From Sphingomonadaceae bacterium (GTDB taxonomy: Bacteria; Pseudomonadota; Alphaproteobacteria; Sphingomonadales; Sphingomonadaceae): 37,082 bases of DNA. Numbering within the stretch: the first letter of the stretch is position 1; the number at the start of each line of letters is the position of its first letter. Shown here in pieces: positions 15,682 to 23,775 of the stretch. The position numbers and the translations under genes were made by a program. Under the pieces are notes generated by a model. The model was not told where the DNA came from. It made no database searches and saw only the letters and a list, made by a program, of their open reading frames with translations. The stretch is from NCBI GenBank assembly GCA_024645025.1, contig JAHEGQ010000073.1, forward strand, positions 1 through 37,082, in the 5' to 3' direction.

Positions 15682-16113
15682 ATGGATGACATCACCCGGC
15701 AGGCATTGGCTGAACTGATTGGTTTCTTTCTGCACGGAAAAAGGACCTTGCATCATTCAAAGATGCTTTTCATCGGATTCTTTGACCCTCAGATTTGTTC
15801 ATGGTCCGTTTTTGAAGACGAGGGTGAAAGGCTACGCTACGTCGATTTGAGTTACGATGAACTTGACACATTCTGTGAAGAAGTTTTCGATATCTGGAAA
15901 GCCCAACCGCAAACGCATCAGTGGCAGACGCTGGAAGCCCTTTTGGAGGGAGACGAGATCAAGCTGCATTTCTTCTATGCAGACAAGCCGCTTGGTAATG
16001 ACGAGGATTTTCCGCCGCGAGAGCCCATTATCCAAAAATATTTCGGCGACAATCCGATTGTCTATCCCCCGCTTCCGCATCTGGGGCCAGATGATTTGGG
16101 GTTCGAATTGTAA
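15682..16113 (+). CDS. Probable immunity protein (YezG/DUF600-like) for the nuclease tip
   Basis: A 143-residue acidic protein starting at an ATG with GAGG nine bases upstream, 11 bases after the toxin fragment stop. Features: MDDITRQALAELIGFFLHGK, WSVFEDEGERLRYVDLSYDE, a helical stretch ending WQTLEALLEGDEIKLHFFYAD, and PREPIIQKYFGDNPIVYPP at the end. The last two blocks resemble the YezG/DUF600 immunity family, which neutralises nuclease toxins; position next to a nuclease tip is the strongest argument. By hand count bases 15721-15840 are about 42-47% GC against roughly 60-65% around them, a sign of transfer. The frame is intact, unlike the toxin. The family call could be wrong; the immunity role is inferred from context. 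Confidence 0.6.
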   Translation: MDDITRQALAELIGFFLHGKRTLHHSKMLFIGFFDPQICSWSVFEDEGERLRYVDLSYDELDTFCEEVFDIWKAQPQTHQWQTLEALLEGDEIKLHFFYADKPLGNDEDFPPREPIIQKYFGDNPIVYPPLPHLGPDDLGFEL

Positions 16114-16122
16114 AGCGACCAG

Positions 16123-16149
16123 GCCCCGCCCGCCATTTTGGCGCGGGGC
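16123..16149. terminator. GC-rich hairpin between the immunity gene and nrdB
   Basis: GCCCCGC (16123-16129) pairs with GCGGGGC (16143-16149), with GCC/GGC stacking inside. It is followed on the plus strand by GGGCGGCCTTT. It lies between convergent genes, so it may end both transcripts, although the T-run is short. Confidence 0.45.
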
Positions 16150-16234
16150 GGGCGGCCTTTGAACACATCACCTAAGGGTGGGTGGAACCGCCCCCGAAGG
16201 CGCGGCCCATCTCACCCGGTTTTTGCGTGGATCG

Positions 16235-17290
16235 TTACTCCGCCGCGACGCCCGCTGCGGCGAACATATCGGCTTCCGATGCTGCTTCGGTGTCGCCGTC
16301 ATTGGCGGCCTTGGTCGATTTGCGGCGGTCGAAGCTATCCCACACGTCGTTCCAATTCCCGCGCGTGGCCGCCTTGGCATATTCTGTCGCGCGGGTTTCA
16401 AAGAAGTTCGCGTGCTCCACGCCGTTCAACAACGGCGCCAGCCACGGCAGCGGATGTTCTTCCACCATATAGATTTGCGGCAAGCCCAGCTGGCCCAAAC
16501 GCCAATCGGCGATATAGCGGATGTAGCGCTTGATTTCCTTGGCCGTCATCCCCGGCACCGGGCCCATTTCAAAGGCCAGATCGATGAAGCTATCCTCCAA
16601 ACGGACAACCTTCTGGCAGCAATCGATAATATCTTCCTTCACTGCCTTGGTCAGGCAGTCGCGTTCCTTCACAAAGGCGTGGAACAGGCGGGTGATGCCT
16701 TCGCAGTGCAGCGATTCATCGCGGACCGACCAGGTGACGATCTGGCCCATGCCCTTCATCTTGTTAAAGCGCGGGAAGTTCATCAGCATCGCAAACGAAG
16801 CGAACAGCTGAACGCCTTCGGTAAAGCCACCAAACATGGCGAGCGTGCGCGCAATATCCTGATCATTATCGACGCCGAACTGGTGCATATAATTGCACTT
16901 GTCCGCCATTTCCTGATAATCGAGGAAGGCCGAATATTCGGTTTCCGGAATGCCGATCGTGTCCAGCAGGTGCGAATAGGCAGCGATGTGGACCGTTTCC
17001 ATGTTGGAAAAGGCCGTCAGCATCATCTTGATTTCGGTCGGCTTGAACACCCGGCCATATTTGTCGTGATAGCAATCCTGCACCTCGACATCGGCTTGGG
17101 TGAAAAACCGGAAAATCTGGGTCAGCAGATTGCGTTCATGCTCGCTGATCTTTTGCGCCCAGTCGCGGCAATCTTCGCCCAGCGGCACTTCTTCGGGCAG
17201 CCAGTGGATCTGTTGCTGGCGCTTCCAGAAATCATAGGCCCAGGGATATTCAAAGGGCTTGTAGGACTTGCGAGCTTCGAGCAGCGACAT
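16235..17290 (-). CDS. nrdB: Class Ia ribonucleotide reductase, beta subunit
   Basis: A 351-residue ferritin-like radical-generating subunit. The diiron ligands D67, E98, H101, E158, E192 and H195 and the radical Tyr Y105 are all present; the first four positions run at a constant offset of 17 from E. coli NrdB (D84, E115, H118, Y122). Landmarks are QADVEVQD, NMETVHIAAYSHLL, FTEGVQLFASF and WSVRDESLHCEG. No N-terminal ATP-cone precedes the domain (it starts MSLLEARKSYKPFEYPWAYD). The Tyr and all ligands indicate a radical-type NrdB rather than a Mn/Fe type. It reduces ribonucleotides with NrdA. The ATG has AAGGAAG upstream, and nrdA lies 55 bases before it with a perfect palindrome in between. 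Confidence 0.97.
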   Translation of the reverse strand: MSLLEARKSYKPFEYPWAYDFWKRQQQIHWLPEEVPLGEDCRDWAQKISEHERNLLTQIFRFFTQADVEVQDCYHDKYGRVFKPTEIKMMLTAFSNMETVHIAAYSHLLDTIGIPETEYSAFLDYQEMADKCNYMHQFGVDNDQDIARTLAMFGGFTEGVQLFASFAMLMNFPRFNKMKGMGQIVTWSVRDESLHCEGITRLFHAFVKERDCLTKAVKEDIIDCCQKVVRLEDSFIDLAFEMGPVPGMTAKEIKRYIRYIADWRLGQLGLPQIYMVEEHPLPWLAPLLNGVEHANFFETRATEYAKAATRGNWNDVWDSFDRRKSTKAANDGDTEAASEADMFAAAGVAAE

Positions 17291-17330
17291 TTTCTTCTTC
17301 CTTAAATTACGGCAGGCCAGAGTGCTTCCA

Positions 17331-17355
17331 TTGTCAGTGACCCCGTCACTGACAA
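17331..17355. repeat. Perfect 11-bp palindrome at the nrdA-nrdB junction
   Basis: TTGTCAGTGAC (17331-17341) and GTCACTGACAA (17345-17355) flank the loop CCC. On the minus (coding) strand it overlaps the last codons and stop of nrdA and begins the intercistronic region. A stem this strong without a T-tract suggests an RNA-processing or stability element, or a DNA operator. Confidence 0.85.
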
Positions 17356-19256
17356 GCTAAGCACTCATCATAATCGGTCGTGGTCGCCAGCTCGAACTTG
17401 GGCGCGTCAGGCGTGTTGTCCGCCTCGACACCGCCGGCAAAGCCCGCGCGCTGGATGGATTTTGACCGAAGGTAATAAAGCGACTTCACGCCCAATTCCC
17501 ATGCGCGGAAATGGAGCATCAAAAGATCCCATTTCTCAACATCCGCCGGGATGAACAGGTTGAGCGAGGTGGCCTGATCGATAAAGGGCGTGCGATCCGC
17601 CGCAAGTTCGATCAGCCAGCGCTGGTCGATTTCAAAGCTGGTCTTGAACGTATCCTTTTCGTCCGGCGACAGGAAATCGAGGTGCTGGACAGAGCCGCCA
17701 TGTTCGAGGATCGAATTCCACACGGCTTCTGAGTTTTTCGCCTTTTCGATCAACAGCTTTTCCAGATGGGGATTGCGGATCGAAAAGCTGCCGGACAGCG
17801 TCTTGTGGGTGTAGATATTGGCCGGGATGGGCTCAATACACGCGCTGGTGCCGCCGCAGATGATCGAAATCGACGCGGTCGGCGCGATCGCGGTCTTGCA
17901 GCTGAAACGTTCCATCACGCCGCGCTCTTCGGCATCCGGGCACGCGCCGCGTTCGGTCGCCAAAAGCATCGAGGCTTCGTTGACCTTGGCCGAGATGTGC
18001 TTGAAAATCTTGAGGTTCCAAGATTTCGCCATCGCGCTTTCAAACGGGATGTTGCGCGCCTGCAAGAAGCTGTGGAAGCCCATGACGCCCAGACCGACCG
18101 ACCGTTCGCGCATCGCCGAATATTTGGCACGGGCCATTTCCGGGGGTGCGCGATCAATATAATCGGTCAGCACATTATCGAGGAAGCGCATCACATCTTC
18201 GATGAATTGCTTGTCGCCATTCCACTCATTCCATGTTTCCATGTTGAGCGACGACAGGCAGCATACTGCTGTGCGATCATTGCCCAGATGGTCACGGCCC
18301 GTTGGCAGCGTGATTTCCGAACACAGGTTCGATGTTGACACCTTCAGGCCCAGTTCGCGGTGATGCTTGGGCATCGCCTTGTTCACATGGTCGGAATAGA
18401 TGATGTAGGGCTCACCCGTTGCCAGGCGGGTTTCGACAAGCTTCTGGAACAGCGCGCGCGCATCCACCGTGCCGCGCACCGAGCCGTCTTTCGGGCTCTT
18501 CAATTCCCATTCCGCCCCCTCGCGAACCGCTTCCATAAAGGCATCGGGGATCAAGACACCGTGGTGCAGGTTCAGCGCCTTGCGGTTGAAGTCGCCTGAC
18601 GGTTTGCGGATTTCCAGAAACTCTTCAATTTCCGGGTGCGAGATGTCGAGATAGCAGGCAGCCGACCCACGCCGCAGCGAGCCTTGCGAAATGGCAAGCG
18701 TCAGCGAATCCATCACGCGCACAAACGGAATGATGCCAGAGGTCTTGCCGTTCAAGCCCACCGGCTCGCCAATGCCGCGCACCGACCCCCAATAGGTCCC
18801 GATGCCGCCGCCCCGCGAGGCCAGCCAGACATTCTCGTTCCAGGTGTTGACGATGCCTTCCAGGCTATCGTCCACCGAATTCAGATAGCAGCTGATCGGC
18901 AAGCCACGGCCCGTGCCGCCATTTGACAGAACCGGGGTGGCGGGCATGAACCAAAGCTTGGAGATATAATCATAGATGCGCTGGGCGTGCGCCTGATCGT
19001 CCGCATAGGCCGAGGCCACGCGGCAAAACAAATCCTGATAGCTTTCACCCGGCAGCAGATAGCGGTCGCGCAGCGTTTCCTTGCCGAAATCGGTCAGCAA
19101 ATCATCGCGGCTCCGGTCCAGCTCCAGCGGATAGGCAACGTCCACCGTGCGCGTGTCTTTCACCGCGCCGGACTTTTTCTTGGTCTTGGTCACCTCAACC
19201 GTGCCGCTTGCCACATCATCTCCGCCAGCCGATGCCTGCGTATCCCGAAAATCCAT
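17346..19256 (-). CDS. nrdA: Class Ia ribonucleotide reductase, alpha subunit, no ATP-cone
   Basis: A 636-residue catalytic subunit. Active-site elements: C123 in LPISCYLNSVDD, N310/C312/E314 in SNLCSEI, the second redox Cys in TAVCCLSSLN (332/333), the radical-transfer YY in SLYYLRS, and the C-terminal redox pair C632/C635 in ECLACQ. E. coli NrdA has 761 residues with an N-terminal ATP-cone; here about 40 low-complexity residues precede the catalytic domain (LELDRSRDDLLTDFGKETL), so allosteric dATP inhibition through an ATP-cone is absent. It makes dNDPs with nrdB, 55 bases downstream. Upstream lies a GTTC-N7-GTTC LexA-type site, suggesting SOS induction. The gene order is nrdA then nrdB. 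Confidence 0.96.
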   Translation of the reverse strand: MDFRDTQASAGGDDVASGTVEVTKTKKKSGAVKDTRTVDVAYPLELDRSRDDLLTDFGKETLRDRYLLPGESYQDLFCRVASAYADDQAHAQRIYDYISKLWFMPATPVLSNGGTGRGLPISCYLNSVDDSLEGIVNTWNENVWLASRGGGIGTYWGSVRGIGEPVGLNGKTSGIIPFVRVMDSLTLAISQGSLRRGSAACYLDISHPEIEEFLEIRKPSGDFNRKALNLHHGVLIPDAFMEAVREGAEWELKSPKDGSVRGTVDARALFQKLVETRLATGEPYIIYSDHVNKAMPKHHRELGLKVSTSNLCSEITLPTGRDHLGNDRTAVCCLSSLNMETWNEWNGDKQFIEDVMRFLDNVLTDYIDRAPPEMARAKYSAMRERSVGLGVMGFHSFLQARNIPFESAMAKSWNLKIFKHISAKVNEASMLLATERGACPDAEERGVMERFSCKTAIAPTASISIICGGTSACIEPIPANIYTHKTLSGSFSIRNPHLEKLLIEKAKNSEAVWNSILEHGGSVQHLDFLSPDEKDTFKTSFEIDQRWLIELAADRTPFIDQATSLNLFIPADVEKWDLLMLHFRAWELGVKSLYYLRSKSIQRAGFAGGVEADNTPDAPKFELATTTDYDECLACQ

Positions 19257-19284
19257 TACTTGCCCCCAAAATCACCGCAGCGAT

Positions 19285-19299
19285 GTTCTACTCTTGTTC
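19285..19299 (-). promoter_or_regulatory. LexA-type SOS box upstream of nrdA
   Basis: On the plus strand GTTC (19285-19288), seven bases, GTTC (19296-19299); on the nrdA strand GAAC-N7-GAAC. This is exactly the alphaproteobacterial LexA operator format. It lies 29-43 bases before the nrdA ATG, where it would overlap or follow the promoter. Confidence 0.65.
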
Positions 19300-19620
19300 T
19301 CAACAAAGCGAAAGCCCTGTATCTCAATTTTATTGGCCCAACGCGCCGAAAATCAGGGTCATTCCCTGAATTCTGCTGGGCCGAAAGACCGGATGTTCGC
19401 CCCCTGTGACGCGACACCAAACCACAAGCTATTGGGCTGCCCCCCAGAGCTCGCCACAAGACATAGTGCCTCATTTATAAAGAGAAGCAAGGGGGTAATT
19501 CGTAATTTGCCGCTTCATTCGTCGCAAGCGCGGCCGATGCGCCCCGCCCTGACTTTGCTGCACCGCCGCGACGCGGGGACTTTCCTTGCCTTCCTGAAAT
19601 GCAAGGCCCCAAAGGCATCC

Positions 19621-19653
19621 AAAAAAAATATTCACCCCCCTACCAAAGGGGGG
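19621..19653 (-). terminator. Intrinsic terminator of topA
   Basis: On the minus strand a seven-pair stem (CCCCCCT/AGGGGGG, 19635-19641 with 19647-19653, five-base loop) is followed by TGAATATTTTTTTT, an eight-T tract. It lies about 70 bases after the topA stop. Confidence 0.8.
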
Positions 19654-19659
19654 CCAGCA

Positions 19660-19697
19660 CCCCCCAGAGGCGCATCTCTGGATGCGCCTCTGGGGGG
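19660..19697. repeat. Perfect 17-bp inverted repeat after topA
   Basis: CCCCCCAGAGGCGCATC (19660-19676) and its exact complement (19681-19697) enclose the loop TCTG. It sits just before the T-tract terminator on the topA strand and probably adds to termination or mRNA 3'-end protection. The stem is longer than a typical terminator needs and might be a repeat-family element. Confidence 0.85.
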
Positions 19698-19722
19698 CGG
19701 CGTTCTGTTTCTATGGGCCGAC

Positions 19723-22275
19723 TTAGCCTTTCGCGGGAGCCGCCTTCTTCTTTGGAGCGGCCTTCTTCTTGGGTGCCGCCTTACGCGCGGGGGCCTTCTT
19801 CTTCCCCTTGGCGGGGGCCTTGGCGGCCCGATCATCCAGCAGCTGGGCCGCTTCCTCCAGCGTCAAGGCTTCTGGCGCCACGCTTTTGGGCAATGTGGCG
19901 TTGGTTGAGCCATCGGTCACATAGGCCCCATAGCGACCTTCCATCAGTTTGATCTCGGCCCCCGTGCGCGGATGCGCGCCCAGTTCACGCAGGGGTTCCC
20001 GCGCAGCCCCGCCGCGTGCCCGGCCACCGCCGGCCGCCGCTTCGGCCAGCTTGACGACAGCAGCGTTCATCCCCGTTTCAAACACATCGCGCGTCGATTG
20101 CAACCGCGCATATTTCCCGTCATGCGCCAGATAGGGGCCGTAGCGCCCGATGCTCGCCGTAATCGGCTTGCCAGTCTCAGGATGGTCGCCCAGCGTGCGC
20201 GGCAGATCGAGCAGCTTGACCGCCCAATCCAGCCCAAATTCTTCTGCAGGAATGTCCTTCGGGATAGACGCCCGCTTGGCCTCCTTGGCCTCCCCCATTT
20301 CCACATAGGGGCCAAAGCGCCCCGACTTGCGATGGATATCCTGCCCGGTTTCGGGATGCTGGCCCAGCACCTCGGGCCCGGTTGCCCCCAAATCACCGTC
20401 GCTGCCCGGCTGACCGAACTTGCGGGTGAACTTGCATTCAGGGTAGTTGGAACAGGCAATGAAGGCCCCGAACTTGCCGCCCCGCAGCGCCAGCTTGCCC
20501 AGCTTACAAGCCGGGCATTCGCGCGGATCGCCGCCCTCTTCCCGTTCGGGGAACAGGAAAGGCGCCAGAAAGGCATCCAGCGCCTGCGTCACCTCAGAGG
20601 GTTTCTGCTCCATAACCTCGGCGGTCTTGGGCTTGAAGTCGCGCCAAAAGGCCTCCAGCACAGCTTGCCATTGGGCGCGGCCGCCCGACACATCGTCCAG
20701 TTCCTCTTCCAGCCCGGCGGTGAAGTCGTAGCTGACATAGCGTTCAAAAAAGCGTTCCAGAAACGCCGTCAGCAGCCGCCCGCTTTCACACGGGGTGAAG
20801 CGGTTCTTGTCCAGCGTGACATAGTCCCGGTCTTTCAGCACCTGCAGGATGGACGCATAGGTGGAGGGCCGGCCAATCCCCAGCTCTTCCATCTTCTTGA
20901 CAAGGCTGGCTTCGGAATAGCGCGGCGGCGGCTGGGTAAAATGCTGTTCTGCCTCTATTTTGATCTTGGCCGGGGCATCGCCTTCCGACAGCCGCGGCAG
21001 ACGCTTTGCATCCTCATCCTCGGCATCATCCAGGCCTTCTTCGTAAAGCGCCAGGAACCCCGGGAAGAGAACGACTTGGCCCGTGGCGCGTAGCCCGGTT
21101 TGGCCGGTTGCATCCAACAGTTCCACCGTTGTGCGCTCCAGCCGGGCCGACGCCATCTGGCTGGCCAAGGCGCGCTTGAAGATCAGGTCATACAGCCGGG
21201 CGTGATCACCCGAAGCAACGCGATCCCGCCCGAAATCGGTTGGGCGGATGGCCTCGTGCGCTTCTTGCGCATTCTTGGCCTTGGTTTGATATTGGCGCGG
21301 CTTGTCCGGCACATAGCCCGCGTCATACCGATCCGCGATCGCCTTGCGCGCCGCGCTGATGGCAGATCCATCCATCTGCACGCCATCGGTCCGCATATAG
21401 GTGATCGCCCCTTCCTCATACAGCGACTGGGCAAGTCGCATCGTATGGGTTGCGGAAAAGCCAAGCTTGCGCGCGGCTTCCTGCTGCAAGGTGGAGGTGG
21501 TGAACGGCGGCGGCGGGTTGCGCGTGAGCGGCTTGGTTTCCACCGAGGCAACGGTGAAGCGCCCAGCTTCAACCGCGGCCTTGGCATCCGCTGCATCGCC
21601 CGCATTGCCAATGGTCAGCCGATCGACCTTTTCCCCCTTGTGGCGCACAAGCCGGGCAAGGAAGGGCACGCCATCCTGTTCCATTTGGGCGGTGACCGAC
21701 CAATATTCCTGCGCGCGGAACAGTTCAATCTCGCGCTCCCGATCCACGATCAGCCGCAAGGCAACCGACTGAACACGCCCGGCCGATTTGGCGCCCGGCA
21801 GCTTGCGCCACAGCACAGGCGACAGCGTAAAGCCGACCAGATAATCCAGCGCCCGGCGCGCGCGATAGGCGTCGATCAGATCATGGTCGAGATCGCGGGG
21901 GCGGGCCATCGCCTCGGTGACCGCCGCCTTGGTGATCGCATTGAAGGTGACGCGCTCCACATGTTGCGGCAGCGCCTTCTTCTTCGCCAGCACCTCTTTG
22001 ACGTGCCAGCTAATCGCTTCTCCTTCGCGATCCGGGTCGGTCGCGAGGATCAGGGTGTCAGCGGATTTGGCTTCATCGGTAATCGCCTTGAGCTGCTTGC
22101 TTTTGTCGGCATAGGCTTCCCACGTCATCGCAAAGCCATTGTCCGGATCAACCGAGCCGTCCTTGGGCGGCAGGTCGCGAATATGCCCAAAGCTGGCCAG
22201 GACGCGGTGGCCCGGCCCCAAATATTTCTCGATGGTTTTGGCCTTGGCAGGCGATTCCACAATAACGAGTTTCAT
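19723..22275 (-). CDS. topA: DNA topoisomerase I
   Basis: An 850-residue type IA topoisomerase. The Toprim domain begins MKLVIVESPAKAKTIEKYLG (E7) and has D80-P-D-R-E-G-E; the catalytic Tyr is Y293 in ITYMRTD; a cleavage-domain block (GIGRPSTYASILQVLKDRDYV) follows. One C4 zinc ribbon (CPACKLGKLALRGGKFGAFIACSNYPEC) and two to three further TopA C-terminal repeats with the GPYV/GPYL/GAYV pattern follow. The last 30-odd residues are a Lys/Ala/Pro tail (KKKAAPKKKAAP). It relaxes negative supercoils. The usual dprA or nearby smf gene is not beside it; it is divergent from amtB. The terminator and a perfect hairpin lie just downstream. Confidence 0.97.
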   Translation of the reverse strand: MKLVIVESPAKAKTIEKYLGPGHRVLASFGHIRDLPPKDGSVDPDNGFAMTWEAYADKSKQLKAITDEAKSADTLILATDPDREGEAISWHVKEVLAKKKALPQHVERVTFNAITKAAVTEAMARPRDLDHDLIDAYRARRALDYLVGFTLSPVLWRKLPGAKSAGRVQSVALRLIVDREREIELFRAQEYWSVTAQMEQDGVPFLARLVRHKGEKVDRLTIGNAGDAADAKAAVEAGRFTVASVETKPLTRNPPPPFTTSTLQQEAARKLGFSATHTMRLAQSLYEEGAITYMRTDGVQMDGSAISAARKAIADRYDAGYVPDKPRQYQTKAKNAQEAHEAIRPTDFGRDRVASGDHARLYDLIFKRALASQMASARLERTTVELLDATGQTGLRATGQVVLFPGFLALYEEGLDDAEDEDAKRLPRLSEGDAPAKIKIEAEQHFTQPPPRYSEASLVKKMEELGIGRPSTYASILQVLKDRDYVTLDKNRFTPCESGRLLTAFLERFFERYVSYDFTAGLEEELDDVSGGRAQWQAVLEAFWRDFKPKTAEVMEQKPSEVTQALDAFLAPFLFPEREEGGDPRECPACKLGKLALRGGKFGAFIACSNYPECKFTRKFGQPGSDGDLGATGPEVLGQHPETGQDIHRKSGRFGPYVEMGEAKEAKRASIPKDIPAEEFGLDWAVKLLDLPRTLGDHPETGKPITASIGRYGPYLAHDGKYARLQSTRDVFETGMNAAVVKLAEAAAGGGRARGGAAREPLRELGAHPRTGAEIKLMEGRYGAYVTDGSTNATLPKSVAPEALTLEEAAQLLDDRAAKAPAKGKKKAPARKAAPKKKAAPKKKAAPAKG

Positions 22276-22428
22276 AGCAGCTTTGGACGTCCCTTCATGT
22301 GTACGCGCGAGGGTGGGGAGCGGAAGGGTGTGTCGTCAAGCGCCGTTTTCGGGACAAGCCCCCCTTGCGGTCAGGCAAGGCTGGCCCTAGCACGTCGCCC
22401 AAGAAAATAAGGGGTGGAGGTTCCAATC

Positions 22429-23724
22429 ATGACATTGCGCCGTTTTCTGGCTTTGGCCGCGGCAGGCCTTGCTTTTCCGGCAACCGCTTTTGCGCAGACA
22501 GATTCGGGCGTTGATACGGGCGACACCGCCTGGATCCTGACCGCGTCTGCCCTTGTCTTGATGATGACAATCCCCGGCCTTGGCCTTTTTTATGGCGGGC
22601 TGGTGCGGGCACGCAACGTGCTGTCTGTTATCATGCACAGCTTTGTTATTCTGTGCGCTGTCTCGCTGCTTTGGGTGGTGGGCGGCTACAGCCTCGTCTT
22701 TGGCACAGGCTCCCCTTGGTTGGGCGGGCTGGGCAATGCGATGCTCGCCAATCTTGCCGAAGTCCGGGAGGGCCTGACCATCCCGGAATCAGCCTTTGCA
22801 CTGTTCCAGATGACTTTCGCGGCTATCACGCCCGCCCTTGTCATCGGCGCCTTTGTGGAGCGCATCCGCTTTGGCTGGGTCGTTGCCTTTTCAACGCTGT
22901 GGACGCTGGCCGTTTACATCCCCGTCGCGCGCTGGGTGTGGGGCGGCGGCTGGCTGGCCGACCAATTCGGCACATTGGATTTTGCCGGCGGCATTGTCGT
23001 TCACACAACGGCAGGCGTCGCGGCCTTGATCGTTGCCAAGCTGCTGGGGCCCCGCAAGGGCTTCAACAAGGCCCTCCTCGCGCCGCACAGCGCCGCCTTG
23101 ACCATGGTTGGCGCTGGCTTGTTGTGGGTGGGCTGGTTCGGCTTTAACGGGGGCTCTGCTCTCGCGGCGGGCGATGGCGCGGCAACGGCCATTCTCAACA
23201 CCCATTTGGCGGCATCGACAGCGGCGTTGGTCTGGATCCTGATTGAACGAATTCGCATTGGCAAGGCGACGTCCATCGGGATCGTGACCGGCGCGATCGC
23301 CGGGCTTGCCACGGTAACGCCCGCCGCCGGCTATATTGGCCCAGCCGGTGCCATCCTCTTGGGGTTGCTTGGGGGGTCCATCTGCTTTGCGATGGTGCAG
23401 GTGGTCAAACACAATTGGCAGATCGACGATTCGCTCGACGTGTTTGCTGTTCACGGTGTTGGCGGCATCCTTGGATCTTTGCTGATGCCGATCTTCTTTT
23501 CAGAAGCCTTTGGCGGCGGCGGCTTTGCCGAAGGGGCTGACGTCACCTCGCAATTGATCGCGCAAGCGATTGGCGTGGGCAGCGTTGCTGTGTGGACCGC
23601 GTTGATGACGGTGATCGTCGCCTTCATGGTCTCGGCTGTTCTGCCGATGCGGGTGGACGAAGAAGCCGAACATGACGGGCTGGACCTGACCAGCCACGGC
23701 GAACGCGGCTGGGAATTTGACTGA
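22429..23724 (+). CDS. amtB: Ammonium transporter AmtB
   Basis: A 431-residue Amt/Rh protein from the ATG at 22429, which has GGAGG eight bases upstream. A signal peptide (MTLRRFLALAAAGLAFPATAFA) precedes QTDSG. The Amt signature (YGGLVRARNVLSVIMHS) is present, and the twin pore His are H192 (VVHTTAGVAAL) and H342 (FAVHGVGGILGS), with about 11 hydrophobic segments. AmtB moves ammonium into the cell and is gated by the PII protein GlnK in the canonical system. The usual glnK gene is not adjacent; the neighbours are topA upstream and the NMO-like gene downstream. No sigma-54 -24/-12 site was found upstream, despite rpoN being in the window. Confidence 0.96.
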   Translation: MTLRRFLALAAAGLAFPATAFAQTDSGVDTGDTAWILTASALVLMMTIPGLGLFYGGLVRARNVLSVIMHSFVILCAVSLLWVVGGYSLVFGTGSPWLGGLGNAMLANLAEVREGLTIPESAFALFQMTFAAITPALVIGAFVERIRFGWVVAFSTLWTLAVYIPVARWVWGGGWLADQFGTLDFAGGIVVHTTAGVAALIVAKLLGPRKGFNKALLAPHSAALTMVGAGLLWVGWFGFNGGSALAAGDGAATAILNTHLAASTAALVWILIERIRIGKATSIGIVTGAIAGLATVTPAAGYIGPAGAILLGLLGGSICFAMVQVVKHNWQIDDSLDVFAVHGVGGILGSLLMPIFFSEAFGGGGFAEGADVTSQLIAQAIGVGSVAVWTALMTVIVAFMVSAVLPMRVDEEAEHDGLDLTSHGERGWEFD

Positions 23725-23734
23725 TCCTTGGCGC

Positions 23735-23768
23735 GGCGGGGCGGGGCATTGGCCACGCCCTGCCCGCC
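23735..23768. terminator. Possible bidirectional terminator between amtB and NMO-like gene
   Basis: GGCGGG (23735-23740) pairs with CCCGCC (23763-23768) and GGGC (23744-23747) with GCCC (23757-23760) around a nine-base loop, with a small internal mismatch. It lies between convergent stops (23724 and 23776). No T-tract on either side, so weak. Confidence 0.35.
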
Positions 23769-23775
23769 AAATTGA

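Larger units (their letters stand above)
19257..19722. other. Intergenic region between nrdA and topA
   Basis: This 466-base gap holds the nrdA promoter region near 19257-19450 with a LexA-type site, and the topA terminator hairpins near 19621-19697. No NrdR box (ACACTATAT-type pair) was recognised. A 72-codon minus-strand frame ending on the nrdA ATG (TAATG) lacks family similarity and was not called. The central part (about 19450-19620) shows nothing I can assign. Confidence 0.6.

Noticed and set aside
19256-19474. A 72-codon minus-strand frame ending on the nrdA ATG (TAATG), a possible leader peptide
   Set aside because: No ribosome-binding site or family similarity, and it would contain the LexA-type box and the promoter region; I regard it as chance.
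19450-19480. Half-site resembling an NrdR box (CACTATG) upstream of nrdA
   Set aside because: No second properly spaced half-site, so it does not meet the NrdR box format.
22363-22380. Hairpin CCTTGC/GCAAGG upstream of amtB and a possible sigma-54 site near 22380-22400
   Set aside because: The stem is only six pairs, and the GG-N10-GC spacing of a -24/-12 promoter is not met.
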